A DNA stretch of 34,006 nt, from contig JAQICX010000082.1 of NCBI GenBank assembly GCA_027858345.1, positions 1-34,006 on the forward strand. The letters run 5' to 3'. A program made the translations under genes and the position numbers. The stretch is from Kiritimatiellia bacterium. GTDB taxonomy: Bacteria; Verrucomicrobiota; Kiritimatiellia; JAQICX01. Within the stretch, counting starts at the first letter, position 1. The number at the start of each line of letters is the position of its first letter. The notes under the pieces are model-generated. The model searched no databases and was not told the DNA's origin. It saw only the letters and a program-made list of their open reading frames with translations. Below, in pieces: positions 1 through 7,038 of this stretch.

Positions 1-7
1 TCGTTCC

Positions 8-60
8 TCGAACACCTCCTCCCGCAGAGCGGGACTAGCGAGCTAGCCGGGGAGGAGCTA
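8..60. repeat. GC-rich multi-hairpin element, copy 1
   Basis: Contains two perfect small hairpins in a row: CCCGC-AGA-GCGGG at 21-33 and CTAGC-GA-GCTAG at 35-46, enclosed by CTCC.../...GGAG. The reverse complement of the whole block resembles the element near 678-727, so the two form a large inverted pair about 600 bp apart. Confidence 0.6.
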
Positions 61-508
61 ATACATCCTCATCGTCATAATAGCTTTTTTGTCAAACTTA
101 TACAAGCGAAGAATGACGCTCGACGCTATCCGCCTTCGTTCCTCCCAGCCTTCGCCTGTTAGGCTACGGCGGACAGGCCTTTGCGACAGGCAGGTGTGGT
201 GTCTGCCAACCAGCCTTTGTCCGCCAAAGCTCCTCCAGGGAACGCCGAGTATTACTCGGCTCTTCTGTAGCCGTGTCGCCTCGGCACGGACATAATAATA
301 TGAGCATAGCGAATTCCAGTATTTCACCACTCAGCGTTTACCATTTACAATTTTTAAAGGGGGGGGGCATTCAAAATGACCACTTCTCCCGCTCTGCGGG
401 ATCGTTGCTTTAGGGCACACAGCCAGAGGGAAGTGAGGCTGGAGCCTGCGACAGCAATGGAGCGTAGCGAATGGCCTACCTAAAGCTGTTCTCCCATTGG
501 TTGAATTG

Positions 509-542
509 ATGTTGGACGTTGGACGTTCGATGTTGGACGTTC
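509..542. repeat. Short tandem repeat (GTTGGACGTT type)
   Basis: Roughly ten-base units related to GTTGGACGTT follow each other. Read on the minus strand they spell a TSNIERPTSNI-like peptide. From memory, such low-complexity ORFs recur in Kiritimatiellota/Lentisphaerota-type genomes. I treat it as a DNA repeat and not as a gene. Confidence 0.55.
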
Positions 543-671
543 TCACCTTCTTTCCTGCAACCTGTTGACTTTCTCTCCCTCCTCCCTTAACCTTAATCTT
601 AACCTCAACCTTATTCTTCCTCGTCGGTCAACGCCCGACGCTCCAGCTATGAAACAGCAATTTAACATTTG

Positions 672-750
672 TCCGCCAAAGCTCCTCCCCGGCTGGCTTT
701 GCTAGTCCCGCAAGGCGGGAGGAGGTGGCTCGCAAAGCGAGCCGGAGGGG
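672..750. repeat. GC-rich multi-hairpin element, copy 2 (inverted)
   Basis: Inverted relative of the element at 8-60. It keeps the CCCGC-AAG-GCGGG hairpin (707-719) and has an extra perfect hairpin GGCTCGC-AAA-GCGAGCC (727-743) that is missing from the first copy, so one copy has gained or lost a hairpin module. The extra hairpin interrupts the GAGGAGGT...GTGTTC end that is continuous in copy 1. Confidence 0.6.
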
Positions 751-1180
751 TGTTCCTTCATCCTTGGGTATTTCTTATTGGATATTGGATATTCTTCTTT
801 TTTCTTATTGCGACTTTACATCTTTTGCGTCCCTTGCATTAAAATCTTGGTTGCCTGCCTGTTCGTGTATTCTCGCAGACAGGCGGCTACGCCGCCCTAT
901 GAATTTCATAATTAATGGTGAAAGGACTTGTGTTTCTCCAATAATTTCTGCTATAGTTCTTATAAATGGATATTCCTTATATTTGGTTTTATAAGGTATG
1001 ATTATACCATGATACCCATTTTTAAACGTTTTATGAACTTTTTGTTACAAAAAATACAAGTTGCTTTGCCTTTTGAAAGAGGCTCACTTTTTAATGATTT
1101 TAACTAATCCAATAATTTTTAAATAAAAAATCAAAGATTTTTCAAAAAGATTAGTCTTATCTAGTAAAGAAATATTATCT

Positions 1181-1729
1181 ATGGATGAATTTAGCGATGA
1201 ACAATTAATAGAGTTTTTTATAAATTCTAAAAAGATAAGTTATTTTGACGAATTAGTAAGGCGTCATATTGGTAAGATACGGGCTATGATTTATACAATG
1301 GTTCTGAATGATGCTGATGCTGACGAGCTCACTCAGGAAGTATTCCTGAAAGTTGTTAGATATATCGATAGATTTAAAGGTAAATCAAAGTTTTCTACAT
1401 GGTTATACAAAATAGCAATTAATACAGTTAAGAGTTTTTTTAGTAAAAGGAGTAAAAGTCAGGTTGACAACTGGGCTGAACCGCCGGAAATGCTGGACTC
1501 GAAGCTAAAGCCGGATACATGTTTAGTTGAGTCAGAACTAAATGGTAAAATAACTAAAGCGTTGTCAAGTCTTTCACCACTTTTGCGATCAGCAATAACA
1601 ATGACTTGCATTAACGGATTAAGTATACAAGAAGCTGCTGATGTTTCAGGTTGTGTTACCGCTACCATGTATTGGCGAGTACATGAAGCAAGAAGAATAT
1701 TAAAAATAAAATTACTGGATAAAGTGTAA
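1181..1729 (+). CDS. ECF-type RNA polymerase sigma factor
   Basis: The 182-residue product is a small sigma-70 family (extracytoplasmic function) factor that would direct RNA polymerase to a dedicated set of promoters. Region 2 is clear at about residues 20-85: a DELTQEVF motif followed by FKGKSKFSTWLYKIAINTV, the core-binding and -10-reading part. After an acidic linker, region 4 (about 125-178) has the SLSPLLRSAITM...GLSIQEAADVSG helix-turn-helix that reads the -35. Regions 1.1 and 3 are absent, as expected for ECF factors, and the length is typical. It heads a three-gene operon: the next start lies 2 nt after the stop, and the third gene overlaps the second. The second product has one membrane span, as many anti-sigma factors do. 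I cannot place it in a numbered ECF group. Its target promoters are unknown; the exported proteins downstream are candidates. Confidence 0.93.
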   Translation: MDEFSDEQLIEFFINSKKISYFDELVRRHIGKIRAMIYTMVLNDADADELTQEVFLKVVRYIDRFKGKSKFSTWLYKIAINTVKSFFSKRSKSQVDNWAEPPEMLDSKLKPDTCLVESELNGKITKALSSLSPLLRSAITMTCINGLSIQEAADVSGCVTATMYWRVHEARRILKIKLLDKV

Positions 1730-1731
1730 TA

Positions 1732-2463
1732 ATGAATAATGAATTGGATAAAATGTTAAAAGACTGGGCTATTAATAAAAGTCCTGATAGCGATCATTTA
1801 CATGATTTATCTTTGAAGATTAATGAAAAAATCTCAAGTAATAGTAATTTAAATGTAGGAAATATCGTTGTCAGAAAGGTACTGTTTTTGCAAAAACTAT
1901 TATACGCAGGAATAGGAGCAGTTGCTGCTATTTTTATTATGCTGTTAGTAAATGCAGGAGATACAGTGCCATCACCAGTTGATAGTTCTTATGGTCAAAT
2001 TGTAAATAGCGGAAAACTATTTAGTTGTATGCAAGAGTTGTTTCCCGATAATTTGCGTTGGATCACTGAATCAGCTGGAAAGATAAATCTTGGACTTGAA
2101 ACTCATAATAATGTAAGTTCATCAGCCCCACTACTTATCAGAATATCTATTGTTTCAAGAGAACGGGGATCAAAAGTCTGGAAACCAGAGTGGAGTTCAG
2201 ATATTACTCTTCGTGGTGAAGAACTTATAGAGATTGCACCTACCAGAGATGATGCTGATATAATAACTTTATGGGTATATTCTCTTAATGACGGTAAATT
2301 AGCAGTCGATACAAGTATTAAACTTGATACACCTGTACGTTTTGCTGTTGAAAACACCAATATCATAAAGCCTGGTGAATCTACGGTGCTTCTTTCTTTA
2401 ACGGAAGAAGATGTTGAATATAAAGTATTACAAACTATTACAAGACTGGATAAAAATGCGTAA
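1732..2463 (+). CDS. Single-pass membrane protein, probable anti-sigma factor
   Basis: The 243-residue protein starts 2 nt after the sigma-factor stop, so the two are almost certainly co-translated. A cytoplasmic N-terminus of about 50 residues (MNNELDKMLKDWAINKSPDS...) precedes one hydrophobic span at about 52-72 (LLYAGIGAVAAIFIMLLV). The rest should lie outside the cytoplasmic membrane. This topology and position match ECF anti-sigma factors, in which the short N-terminal part holds the sigma factor until a signal reaches the outer domain. I do not see the HxxxCxxC zinc motif of the ZAS class, so it would be a non-zinc type. The outer domain (about 80-243) is rich in predicted beta structure, with no family I recognise. 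The anti-sigma role is inferred from context and topology, not from a sequence motif. The gene overlaps the next by 8 nt. Confidence 0.8.
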   Translation: MNNELDKMLKDWAINKSPDSDHLHDLSLKINEKISSNSNLNVGNIVVRKVLFLQKLLYAGIGAVAAIFIMLLVNAGDTVPSPVDSSYGQIVNSGKLFSCMQELFPDNLRWITESAGKINLGLETHNNVSSSAPLLIRISIVSRERGSKVWKPEWSSDITLRGEELIEIAPTRDDADIITLWVYSLNDGKLAVDTSIKLDTPVRFAVENTNIIKPGESTVLLSLTEEDVEYKVLQTITRLDKNA

Positions 2464-3466
2464 AATTCTTTTAGTAATATATTTTATTGGTACATTCTGT
2501 AATGCAGAACCTATCATTTCTGATATAACAGAATCGCAATGCTGGTTTGCTGGCAGTGAGGTGAAAAATGCATTTAGCATTTCTGGAGTAGAAACCGACC
2601 GATTATCTGGACAATGGCGATTATCAATAGCCAACCATACTGTTATGCGTGGGGAAGCGGCTTTGAATACGGCAGGTGGTATAGCACCATTTAACATATC
2701 ATTTACTTTGCCTGAGGTTAAATCTGGTATAATTGCTGACCTCATACTGGACCTATCTGTTATAGATGTAGATTCCGGCAATAAATTAGTGACGACCAAT
2801 AAAATAATCAAGAGCTTTTCTCAAGACACGTTTGTTGACATGAATAAATGGTTGAAATCACTTGATATTGTACTCTTTGATCCAGAAAAAACTACTGCAG
2901 AACTATTTGATAATCTTAAAATTCCATATCGTTTTACTAAAAACACCGATGCTTTAACTGAAATAAATCAGGGGATTGTGATTGTGGGAGAAGGTGTATC
3001 GCTAAACGAAAACAAGGGATTATGGAATGTGCTTGTTGATGTTGCATCACGAAATGTCCCTGTGCTTTGCTTAGCTCTCCGAGACGGCGAGATGAAAATT
3101 CCCGGTATTGGAACCACAGACAATTCCCCAAAACCATCAGCGCTGACAATCAAACGATATCAAGCAATTACAGACCTAAACAAATCACTTGATAGGCAAT
3201 CATGGTGTGGAGAACGGATGGTTGCATCTCAAAGCGTAATATTTAAAGGGGAACGAGACCAAGTCATAGCAAGTATTGAAGAAGGATCTAAAAACTGGTT
3301 ATGGCTGGAACAGTCATTTGAAGGCTCCACTGCTAAACTTGTTTTATGTCAATTTCAAATAATAAAAAACTGGAAACAAAGTCCTGTTCCACAATATTTA
3401 CTGTTAAATATATTAGAAAACATGTGTCCGCAAAAAACGGGCAAAAAGGTTTTGTCAAAATTTTAA
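2456..3466 (+). CDS. Exported protein of unknown function, third gene of the sigma operon
   Basis: I chose the ATG at 2456, which overlaps the previous stop by 8 nt. It places a clean signal peptide at the start (MRKILLVIYFIGTFCNA, cleavage probably after A17). The frame is open further upstream to 2411, but that would bury the signal peptide. The 336-residue product has an N-terminal beta-rich half (about 20-125), then an alpha/beta-looking half (about 130-330) with LDIVLFDPEKTTAELFDNL, GIVIVGEGVSL and VPVLCLALRDG strands. That half is reminiscent of a Rossmann-like or class-I-amidotransferase-like fold, but I see no catalytic Cys-His-Glu triad. I do not recognise a family. Co-translation with the sigma and anti-sigma pair suggests a periplasmic or secreted partner, perhaps part of the signal-sensing unit. 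That is inference. Confidence 0.82.
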   Translation: MRKILLVIYFIGTFCNAEPIISDITESQCWFAGSEVKNAFSISGVETDRLSGQWRLSIANHTVMRGEAALNTAGGIAPFNISFTLPEVKSGIIADLILDLSVIDVDSGNKLVTTNKIIKSFSQDTFVDMNKWLKSLDIVLFDPEKTTAELFDNLKIPYRFTKNTDALTEINQGIVIVGEGVSLNENKGLWNVLVDVASRNVPVLCLALRDGEMKIPGIGTTDNSPKPSALTIKRYQAITDLNKSLDRQSWCGERMVASQSVIFKGERDQVIASIEEGSKNWLWLEQSFEGSTAKLVLCQFQIIKNWKQSPVPQYLLLNILENMCPQKTGKKVLSKF

Positions 3467-3479
3467 TGAAAATATAATT

Positions 3480-3857
3480 CCGGCCTCTGCTGAGACCGGC
3501 TACAGCGGTAACTGCTCAATCAATGTTAAATTGTAAATTGGGCTTGTCCTGCATAGCCCATTGGGCGAAGCATGGGAGGGTTGGCGTCCCCGCCGACCAA
3601 ATATAAAGGACAGCGAGGACGCTGTCCCTCCCATTGGAACAAATAACGTTAGACAGCTGGATTTGCAACTGTAGCCGAGGGTCACCTGCGTGACGGCAAG
3701 TAATGACTTCGGAGATAAAAAACAGAGGTATAAATATTTATATCCCTTAAATCAACAATGAATTGGGGGTAGGCTACCTGTCGCGCCGTAGACACGGAGT
3801 GCGAAGGAGGAAGCCTGCAGCTTTTAATAGAACCGCAAAATAAACTAGGAGTAAGCA
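3480..3857 (+). repeat. Hairpin-bearing leader repeat, copy 1
   Basis: This gene-free gap is the first of two copies of a leader-like repeat; the other is at 23745-24094. Similarity starts at CCTCTGYTGA and is very high from ACTGCTCAATCAATGTTAAA (3509) through about 3705. It weakens in the AT-rich middle and returns at AAGCCTGCAGCTTTT (about 3811), just before the start codon of the following gene. Inside lie a perfect hairpin GGACAGCG-AGGA-CGCTGTCC (3608-3627), GGCG-TCCC-CGCC, and outer GGGAGGG/CCCTCCC arms. The hairpins have no following T-run, so they are not standard terminators. A Shine-Dalgarno AGGAG lies near 3848. The role is unknown; a shared promoter or untranslated regulatory leader is the simplest reading. 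Confidence 0.8.
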
Positions 3858-4793
3858 ATGAAAAGAGTAGTAGTAATGATAATGATGGTGCTGGTTATAA
3901 CTGGCGTGTATGCTCAAGATATGTTCTCAACTAACATGTACCCAACTGCAATTTTTCCGTTTAATGAACGCGGTGCCGGTGTTAAAGGTTACGGCTCCAA
4001 GGTTAGCGACATTCTGTTTGCTCAACTAGTAATAGATCCTAAGCTTATCCTCGTTGATCGCGAAGAGATGAACAAAACTCTGGGTGAGCAAGAGCTGAAT
4101 ATTTCTGGCATGGTTAATTCTGCTCAAGCGGTACAGGTTGGCCAGCTAACGGGCGCAAAGCTTTTAATTACCGGGTCAGTAATTGAAGCGGACAAAACAA
4201 TCTATATTGTAGCTAAAATCATAGGAACAGAAACTTCACGCGTACTTGGAGAATCAGTAAAAGGCCGCACAACTGATGAACTTGGTCCTCTTGTAGAACA
4301 GTTGGCAGAAAAAGTCTCTGCTAAAATCAGCAAAGATGCCAACACACTTGTTGCAAAAGTTGAAACACATAAAGATCGTGTTGCAAAGCTTAACAAAGTC
4401 ATGGGGGATGCCAAGAGACCAACAGTTATTGTCTCAATCCAAGAACGCCATGTAGGTCAGACTACAATCGACCCTGCAGCCGAAACCGAAATTTCTTTAT
4501 TATGCAAAGAGACCGGATTTACAGTGCTTGATTCAGCTGCAGGCACAAAGGGAGCAGATATAATTATAAAGGGTGAAGGCTTCAGTGAATTTGCAATGCG
4601 CCGAGGAAATCTAGTGAGTGTTAAAGCAAGGCTGGAAGTCAAAGCCATTGATCCTGCCACAGACAAAGTCATCGCTATCGATCGCCAAGTTGCAGTAGAA
4701 GTCGACCTGACCGAACAGATTGCCGGCAAAAAAGCACTCCAGAAAGCTGCGGATATGATTGCTCAGCGTATGTTGCCAAAGTTGGTGAAATAA
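3858..4793 (+). CDS. CsgG/LpoB-like exported protein
   Basis: The 311-residue product has a signal peptide (MKRVVVMIMMVLVITGVYAQ) and a good ribosome-binding site (AGGAG near 3848). Residues about 28-160 form a CsgG/LpoB/TolB-N-like alpha/beta module. The strand TAIFPFNERGAG is followed by the family hallmark LILVDREEMNKTLGEQ and then LTGAKLLITGSV, matching the ER-x-x-L-x-x-LL-x-EQ and AD-x-x-I-x-GSI pattern of CsgG-family proteins. Residues about 185-311 look like a second, diverged copy (RPTVIVSIQERH, GADIIIKGEGFSEF). CsgG itself is the outer-membrane curli secretion pore; LpoB activates a peptidoglycan synthase. Here there is no lipobox, so the mature protein is probably periplasmic. It is the smallest member of the paralogous set in this window. 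Its leader is the repeat at 3480-3857. The function is not known. Confidence 0.83.
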   Translation: MKRVVVMIMMVLVITGVYAQDMFSTNMYPTAIFPFNERGAGVKGYGSKVSDILFAQLVIDPKLILVDREEMNKTLGEQELNISGMVNSAQAVQVGQLTGAKLLITGSVIEADKTIYIVAKIIGTETSRVLGESVKGRTTDELGPLVEQLAEKVSAKISKDANTLVAKVETHKDRVAKLNKVMGDAKRPTVIVSIQERHVGQTTIDPAAETEISLLCKETGFTVLDSAAGTKGADIIIKGEGFSEFAMRRGNLVSVKARLEVKAIDPATDKVIAIDRQVAVEVDLTEQIAGKKALQKAADMIAQRMLPKLVK

Positions 4794-4859
4794 CGTAAAA
4801 CTAATTCGTAGAATCGAAAGGGAAATGTAATGAACAGAATACTTGTTAAGGAGATTGAT

Positions 4860-5420
4860 ATGATAAAATTACTTGTTGGAACCGTTTTGGCCTTAGTTAT
4901 TGTCACAGTATGTGTCGCAGCTTGCCCTTCGGGGCTTTGCACGCTGCCTTCTACAACTACAACTACAACTAATACTACTACTACTACTACGGGGCTCTGT
5001 ATGCTGCCTGCTACTACTACTACTACGGGGACTCCCGTGATGCTAGATCTAAAAATCCAGTCGGCCTCTGCTGATGTAGGAGCAAAATCCACAATTCGAA
5101 TATCCAATGTTGGGGATTCACCGTACACGCTTTATGCATGCCCATCTATGACTTTGTGCTGTATTAAAGATTTACATATCATGCTTGGTTCGTCTGAAAC
5201 TGCTATATCTCTATTGGATGTATGTAAAGCTAAGAAACCAGTGCAACATGAAGTGTTTTTGCCTATCGGAGCGACTTTTGAATTTGATGTAACCATCCCA
5301 TCTGATTATTTTCCAGTAGGTTCAACTCAGCCAGGTGAGGCGCTTGTGATCCAACTTTGTTTAGAACTCACAGATGGCACGAGACTTTGCTCCGAAGCTA
5401 AGACAGCAAAACTTAAGTAG
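4860..5420 (+). CDS. Small lipoprotein with poly-threonine linker
   Basis: I prefer the ATG at 4860 (Shine-Dalgarno AAGGAG at about 4847-4852) over an in-frame ATG at 4830. It gives an ordinary lipoprotein signal peptide: MIKLLVGTVLALVIVTVCVAAC, lipobox VAAC, lipidated Cys at residue 22. The 186-residue protein then has two similar short cysteine motifs, GLCTLP and GLCMLP, each followed by a run of threonines coded by ACT/ACA triplet repeats. After that comes a beta-sandwich-like domain of about 130 residues (MLDLKIQSASADVGAKSTI...) with several cysteines (ACPSMTLCC, LDVC, LCLEL, RLCSEA). The threonine tract may be an extended, possibly glycosylated stalk holding the domain away from the membrane. 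No family is recognised. It follows the CsgG-like gene at 67 nt and may share its transcript. Confidence 0.82.
   Translation: MIKLLVGTVLALVIVTVCVAACPSGLCTLPSTTTTTTNTTTTTTGLCMLPATTTTTGTPVMLDLKIQSASADVGAKSTIRISNVGDSPYTLYACPSMTLCCIKDLHIMLGSSETAISLLDVCKAKKPVQHEVFLPIGATFEFDVTIPSDYFPVGSTQPGEALVIQLCLELTDGTRLCSEAKTAKLK
4951..5027 (+). repeat. ACT/ACA triplet microsatellites within the lipoprotein gene
   Basis: Two runs of ACT/ACA triplets (4951-4990 and 5011-5026) encode threonine runs and are separated by the GGGGCTCTG...CTGCCT segment, which repeats the GGGGCTTTG...CTGCCT segment before the first run. Slippage here would change the stalk length by whole residues without shifting the frame. Confidence 0.85.
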
Positions 5421-5519
5421 AGCTGTTGTGTTTTAAACATTGGATCTTTTGAGCTTACAATCACATGCTGCTAATGGGATAAAGTGTCTTTGACATATTA
5501 ACTGAAAAAAGGAGATATA

Positions 5520-5744
5520 GTGGTGCTTCAGCGACTTCCTAAATCGTCTTTAACTCCAAATCGGCGATACCTGATGTGGTTCCAATGTAAATATAGAGAT
5601 ATTCCCTCTCTAGTTGTTTCTCTTAATATTATTGATGAATACAAATCATACAGCGAGGTATTTCCAAGTATTTATACAACAGAAAACAACAAAATTATAC
5701 GCCTAGCGACTAATATAAAGCTTTGGAACAATATTGAATATTAA
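5520..5744 (+). CDS. Possible small hypothetical protein
   Basis: A 74-codon frame starts with GTG (5520), five bases after a good Shine-Dalgarno (AAAGGAGA, about 5508-5515). The translation (LPKSSLTPNRRYLMWFQC...) has no recognisable domain, signal peptide or repeat. The strong ribosome-binding site is the only support, and the region around it seems to be decaying, so this may be a gene fragment. Confidence 0.3.
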   Translation: MVLQRLPKSSLTPNRRYLMWFQCKYRDIPSLVVSLNIIDEYKSYSEVFPSIYTTENNKIIRLATNIKLWNNIEY

Positions 5745-5921
5745 CGTATTCTCATTCCGGAAATTAGCAATAAAAAGGTGGTTTGGCGACGGCATTGAAG
5801 CATAATGTTTTTATAATGCAATCGGCAGACAAGTTGTGGATTCCGCACATATCGCAACACGGGATACTTGAATCCCTCATTCAAGAAACCAACACAAAAC
5901 ACAAAATTATAAAGGAAAGAT

Positions 5922-5999
5922 GTGAACAAACTTATTGTTGGACGATTGCTGCTGCTTTGCTTATTGATGATTCAGTGCGGAGAAAATAATGATTTTTAG
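5922..5999 (+). CDS. 25-residue lipoprotein-like peptide or truncated lipoprotein
   Basis: A GTG at 5922 follows AAAGGAAAG (5911-5919) and opens a frame coding for MNKLIVGRLLLLCLLMIQC followed by GENNDF and a stop. It has the layout of a lipoprotein signal peptide: basic start, leucine-rich core, then a cysteine followed by polar residues. Gln at -1 of the Cys is not a classical lipobox residue. It is either a genuine tiny lipoprotein or the 5' end of a lipoprotein gene that lost its body. The latter fits the adjacent remnant at 6047. Confidence 0.4.
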   Translation: MNKLIVGRLLLLCLLMIQCGENNDF

Positions 6000-6046
6000 C
6001 TGTATGACTACAAATAAGGACAAACTAAACGCGATAAAGGCAACGA

Positions 6047-6109
6047 ATGAGTAAATTAATATCCAAAACGACAGAAGAAATCTCGTTTTTACAAAGAATT
6101 AAGAATTGA
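6047..6109 (+). pseudogene. Remnant of a paralogue of the gene at 12647; now an upstream mini-ORF
   Basis: A 20-codon frame (MSKLISKTTEEISFLQRIKN) ends in TGATG, its stop overlapping the start of the next gene by one base. The 74 bases from 6001 line up without a gap with 12601-12674, the leader and first codons (MNKSISKMTV) of the gene at 12647; by eye about 59 of 74 bases agree. The signal peptide body is gone here, and the TATAAT found at 12603 reads TATGAC. It is probably a truncated copy that now serves as a coupling leader for the gene at 6109. Confidence 0.55.
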
Positions 6110-7038
6110 TGAAACCATATAGATTGAGTATAGCTTTTGTCCTGATTCTGACTTGTCTCGTTCCGAGATGGGCTCATGCCCGTCCGGAAAAGCTTACTGT
6201 GACGGTTGTGCCGTTCACAGCGTACGGCGCTTCATATGCCGACCGTCAGCAAGCACTGGGTTTCTCTGAACTCATGTTGACGAAGTTCTTGGGCAGTTCC
6301 AGTTCTGACTTTGAATGGGTTGATCGTGAAATGCTTCCTTCTGTCAAGAGGGAGCTGGAGCTTGATTCAGGCAGTATAATGGGGGGCAGGTCGTCTCTTG
6401 CTATGGGGGAGTTTGCGCAGTGCGACTTGGTGGTGTCCGGTAGTTTTTCAGGCGGGGGCAAAGATGGATGGTGTCTGACCATCGAAATTATTGAACCACG
6501 ACATGCCGACCTTATTGTCAGTCGAAAACTTGACATATCACGCACAAGCGGAGCCAATCTTAGGCTGACAGATAAGGATGTCGAGAGCGCACGTCTACTT
6601 GTGCTGGAGGCATTGTCAGAGGCTCGTCTCACGTTGAAAAGAATTAAAGACAGAATCGTCATTGCCCCACTTTTGTTTCAAAATGAGATGCCTGGAACCA
6701 GGCTGGATTTTTTTGCAGCCGACATACGTAGTGGTTTCCTTGATAGGAGATATGATGCCAAATCAGTCCGGTTTACGACTCTTCCGCGAGCCTCGCAGTC
6801 GATAGGAGAGATAGATCTTTCCTTGCTGGGATTTACACAAAGTACGACCAATGCCCTCGACCTTGCTGATATCTATGTTTGGGGGACTTACTCAGAGGTC
6901 TACACGCAGGGTGTAGCATTTGCAGAGGTGCCAGTTGTTGCGACCATTACGCTTTGGGATGGTGCAGATGGACATCAAGTGTTCGCTGTGACCAACACTG
7001 CGGGGGGGGGGTACTACGATGGTTCAGCAGATTGTTGA
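6109..7038 (+). CDS. CsgG-like/propeller protein, N-terminal part (frame broken at a G run)
   Basis: The ATG at 6109 overlaps the upstream mini-ORF stop (TGATG). A signal peptide (MKPYRLSIAFVLILTCLVPRWAHA) is followed by a CsgG/TolB-N-like module at about 30-150 (KLTVTVVPFTAYG, FEWVDREMLPSVKREL, CDLVVSGSFSGGG) and a second module from about 185 (RIVIAPLLFQNEMPG, DIYVWGTYSEVY). The second module lines up with the paralogue at 9178 (VFIAPLFFSNKSEE, DYYVWGFYKEQY). Translation runs through ten G residues (7002-7011) and stops at 7038. In the paralogue the protein continues (NVYQLIIHAAMNS), and the matching sequence here (MVQQIVDKTIEHG) lies in the next frame from 7019. One G fewer would restore a fused product of about 1,020 residues. 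So this is the 5' part of a frameshifted or phase-switched gene, or the shift is a sequencing error. Confidence 0.75.
   Translation: MKPYRLSIAFVLILTCLVPRWAHARPEKLTVTVVPFTAYGASYADRQQALGFSELMLTKFLGSSSSDFEWVDREMLPSVKRELELDSGSIMGGRSSLAMGEFAQCDLVVSGSFSGGGKDGWCLTIEIIEPRHADLIVSRKLDISRTSGANLRLTDKDVESARLLVLEALSEARLTLKRIKDRIVIAPLLFQNEMPGTRLDFFAADIRSGFLDRRYDAKSVRFTTLPRASQSIGEIDLSLLGFTQSTTNALDLADIYVWGTYSEVYTQGVAFAEVPVVATITLWDGADGHQVFAVTNTAGGGYYDGSADC
7002..7011 (+). other. Ten-G homopolymer at the frameshift point
   Basis: Ten consecutive G follow ...AACACTGC and precede TACTACGATGG. With nine G the frames of 6109-7038 and 7019-9178 become one. Runs of this length mutate readily by slippage and are a classic site both for phase variation and for assembly error. 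Confidence 0.85.

Larger units (their letters stand above)
1..1180. other. Gene-free, hairpin-rich left end
   Basis: I find no believable gene in this 1.18-kb stretch. Open frames exist on both strands, but they run through inverted repeats, simple repeats and low-complexity sequence and have no convincing ribosome-binding sites or domains. The stretch contains two related GC-rich multi-hairpin elements in opposite orientation (8-60 and about 672-750), a direct repeat TTTGTCCGCCAAAGCTCCTCC (about 225 and 669), a tandem GTTGGACGTT-type repeat (509-542), a nine-G run (359-367), CTTAACCTTAA-like simple sequence near 590-615, and an AT-rich tail from about 1000 that probably holds the promoter of the sigma-factor gene. 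I could not identify a clear -35/-10 pair there. The character is that of decayed intergenic repeat DNA. Confidence 0.7.
5421..6108. other. Sparse interval with small and decayed ORFs
   Basis: This 690-bp interval between two exported-protein genes holds no large gene. It contains a weak 74-codon frame (5520-5744), a 25-codon lipoprotein-like frame (5922-5999) and a 20-codon remnant (6047-6109) whose leader matches that of the gene at 12647. A further 68-codon frame from a TTG at 5783 has nearly no spacing to its AGGTGG and overlaps the better candidate at 5922, so I do not call it. The mixture looks like the debris of one or more genes of the array. Confidence 0.5.

Noticed and set aside
58..330. 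90-codon minus-strand frame in the left end
   Set aside because: It runs through inverted repeats and simple sequence, has no ribosome-binding site and its product has no recognisable domain.
331..546. Minus-strand frame with TSNIERPTSNI-like peptide
   Set aside because: The peptide is the translation of a short tandem DNA repeat and a nine-C run, not a protein-like sequence.
725..994. 89-codon plus-strand frame
   Set aside because: It starts inside a perfect hairpin, has no ribosome-binding site and mixes unrelated low-complexity segments.
3500..3660. Leader repeat hairpins as a CRISPR or riboswitch
   Set aside because: There are no spaced direct repeats, and I recognise no known riboswitch core. 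A novel structured RNA remains possible and is listed as a finding.
4763..5128. Minus-strand frame across the lipoprotein gene with valine runs
   Set aside because: It is the antisense reading of the ACT/ACA triplet repeats.
5783..5989. 68-codon frame starting with TTG
   Set aside because: Its AGGTGG is almost touching the start codon, it has no protein features and it overlaps the better supported lipoprotein-like frame at 5922.
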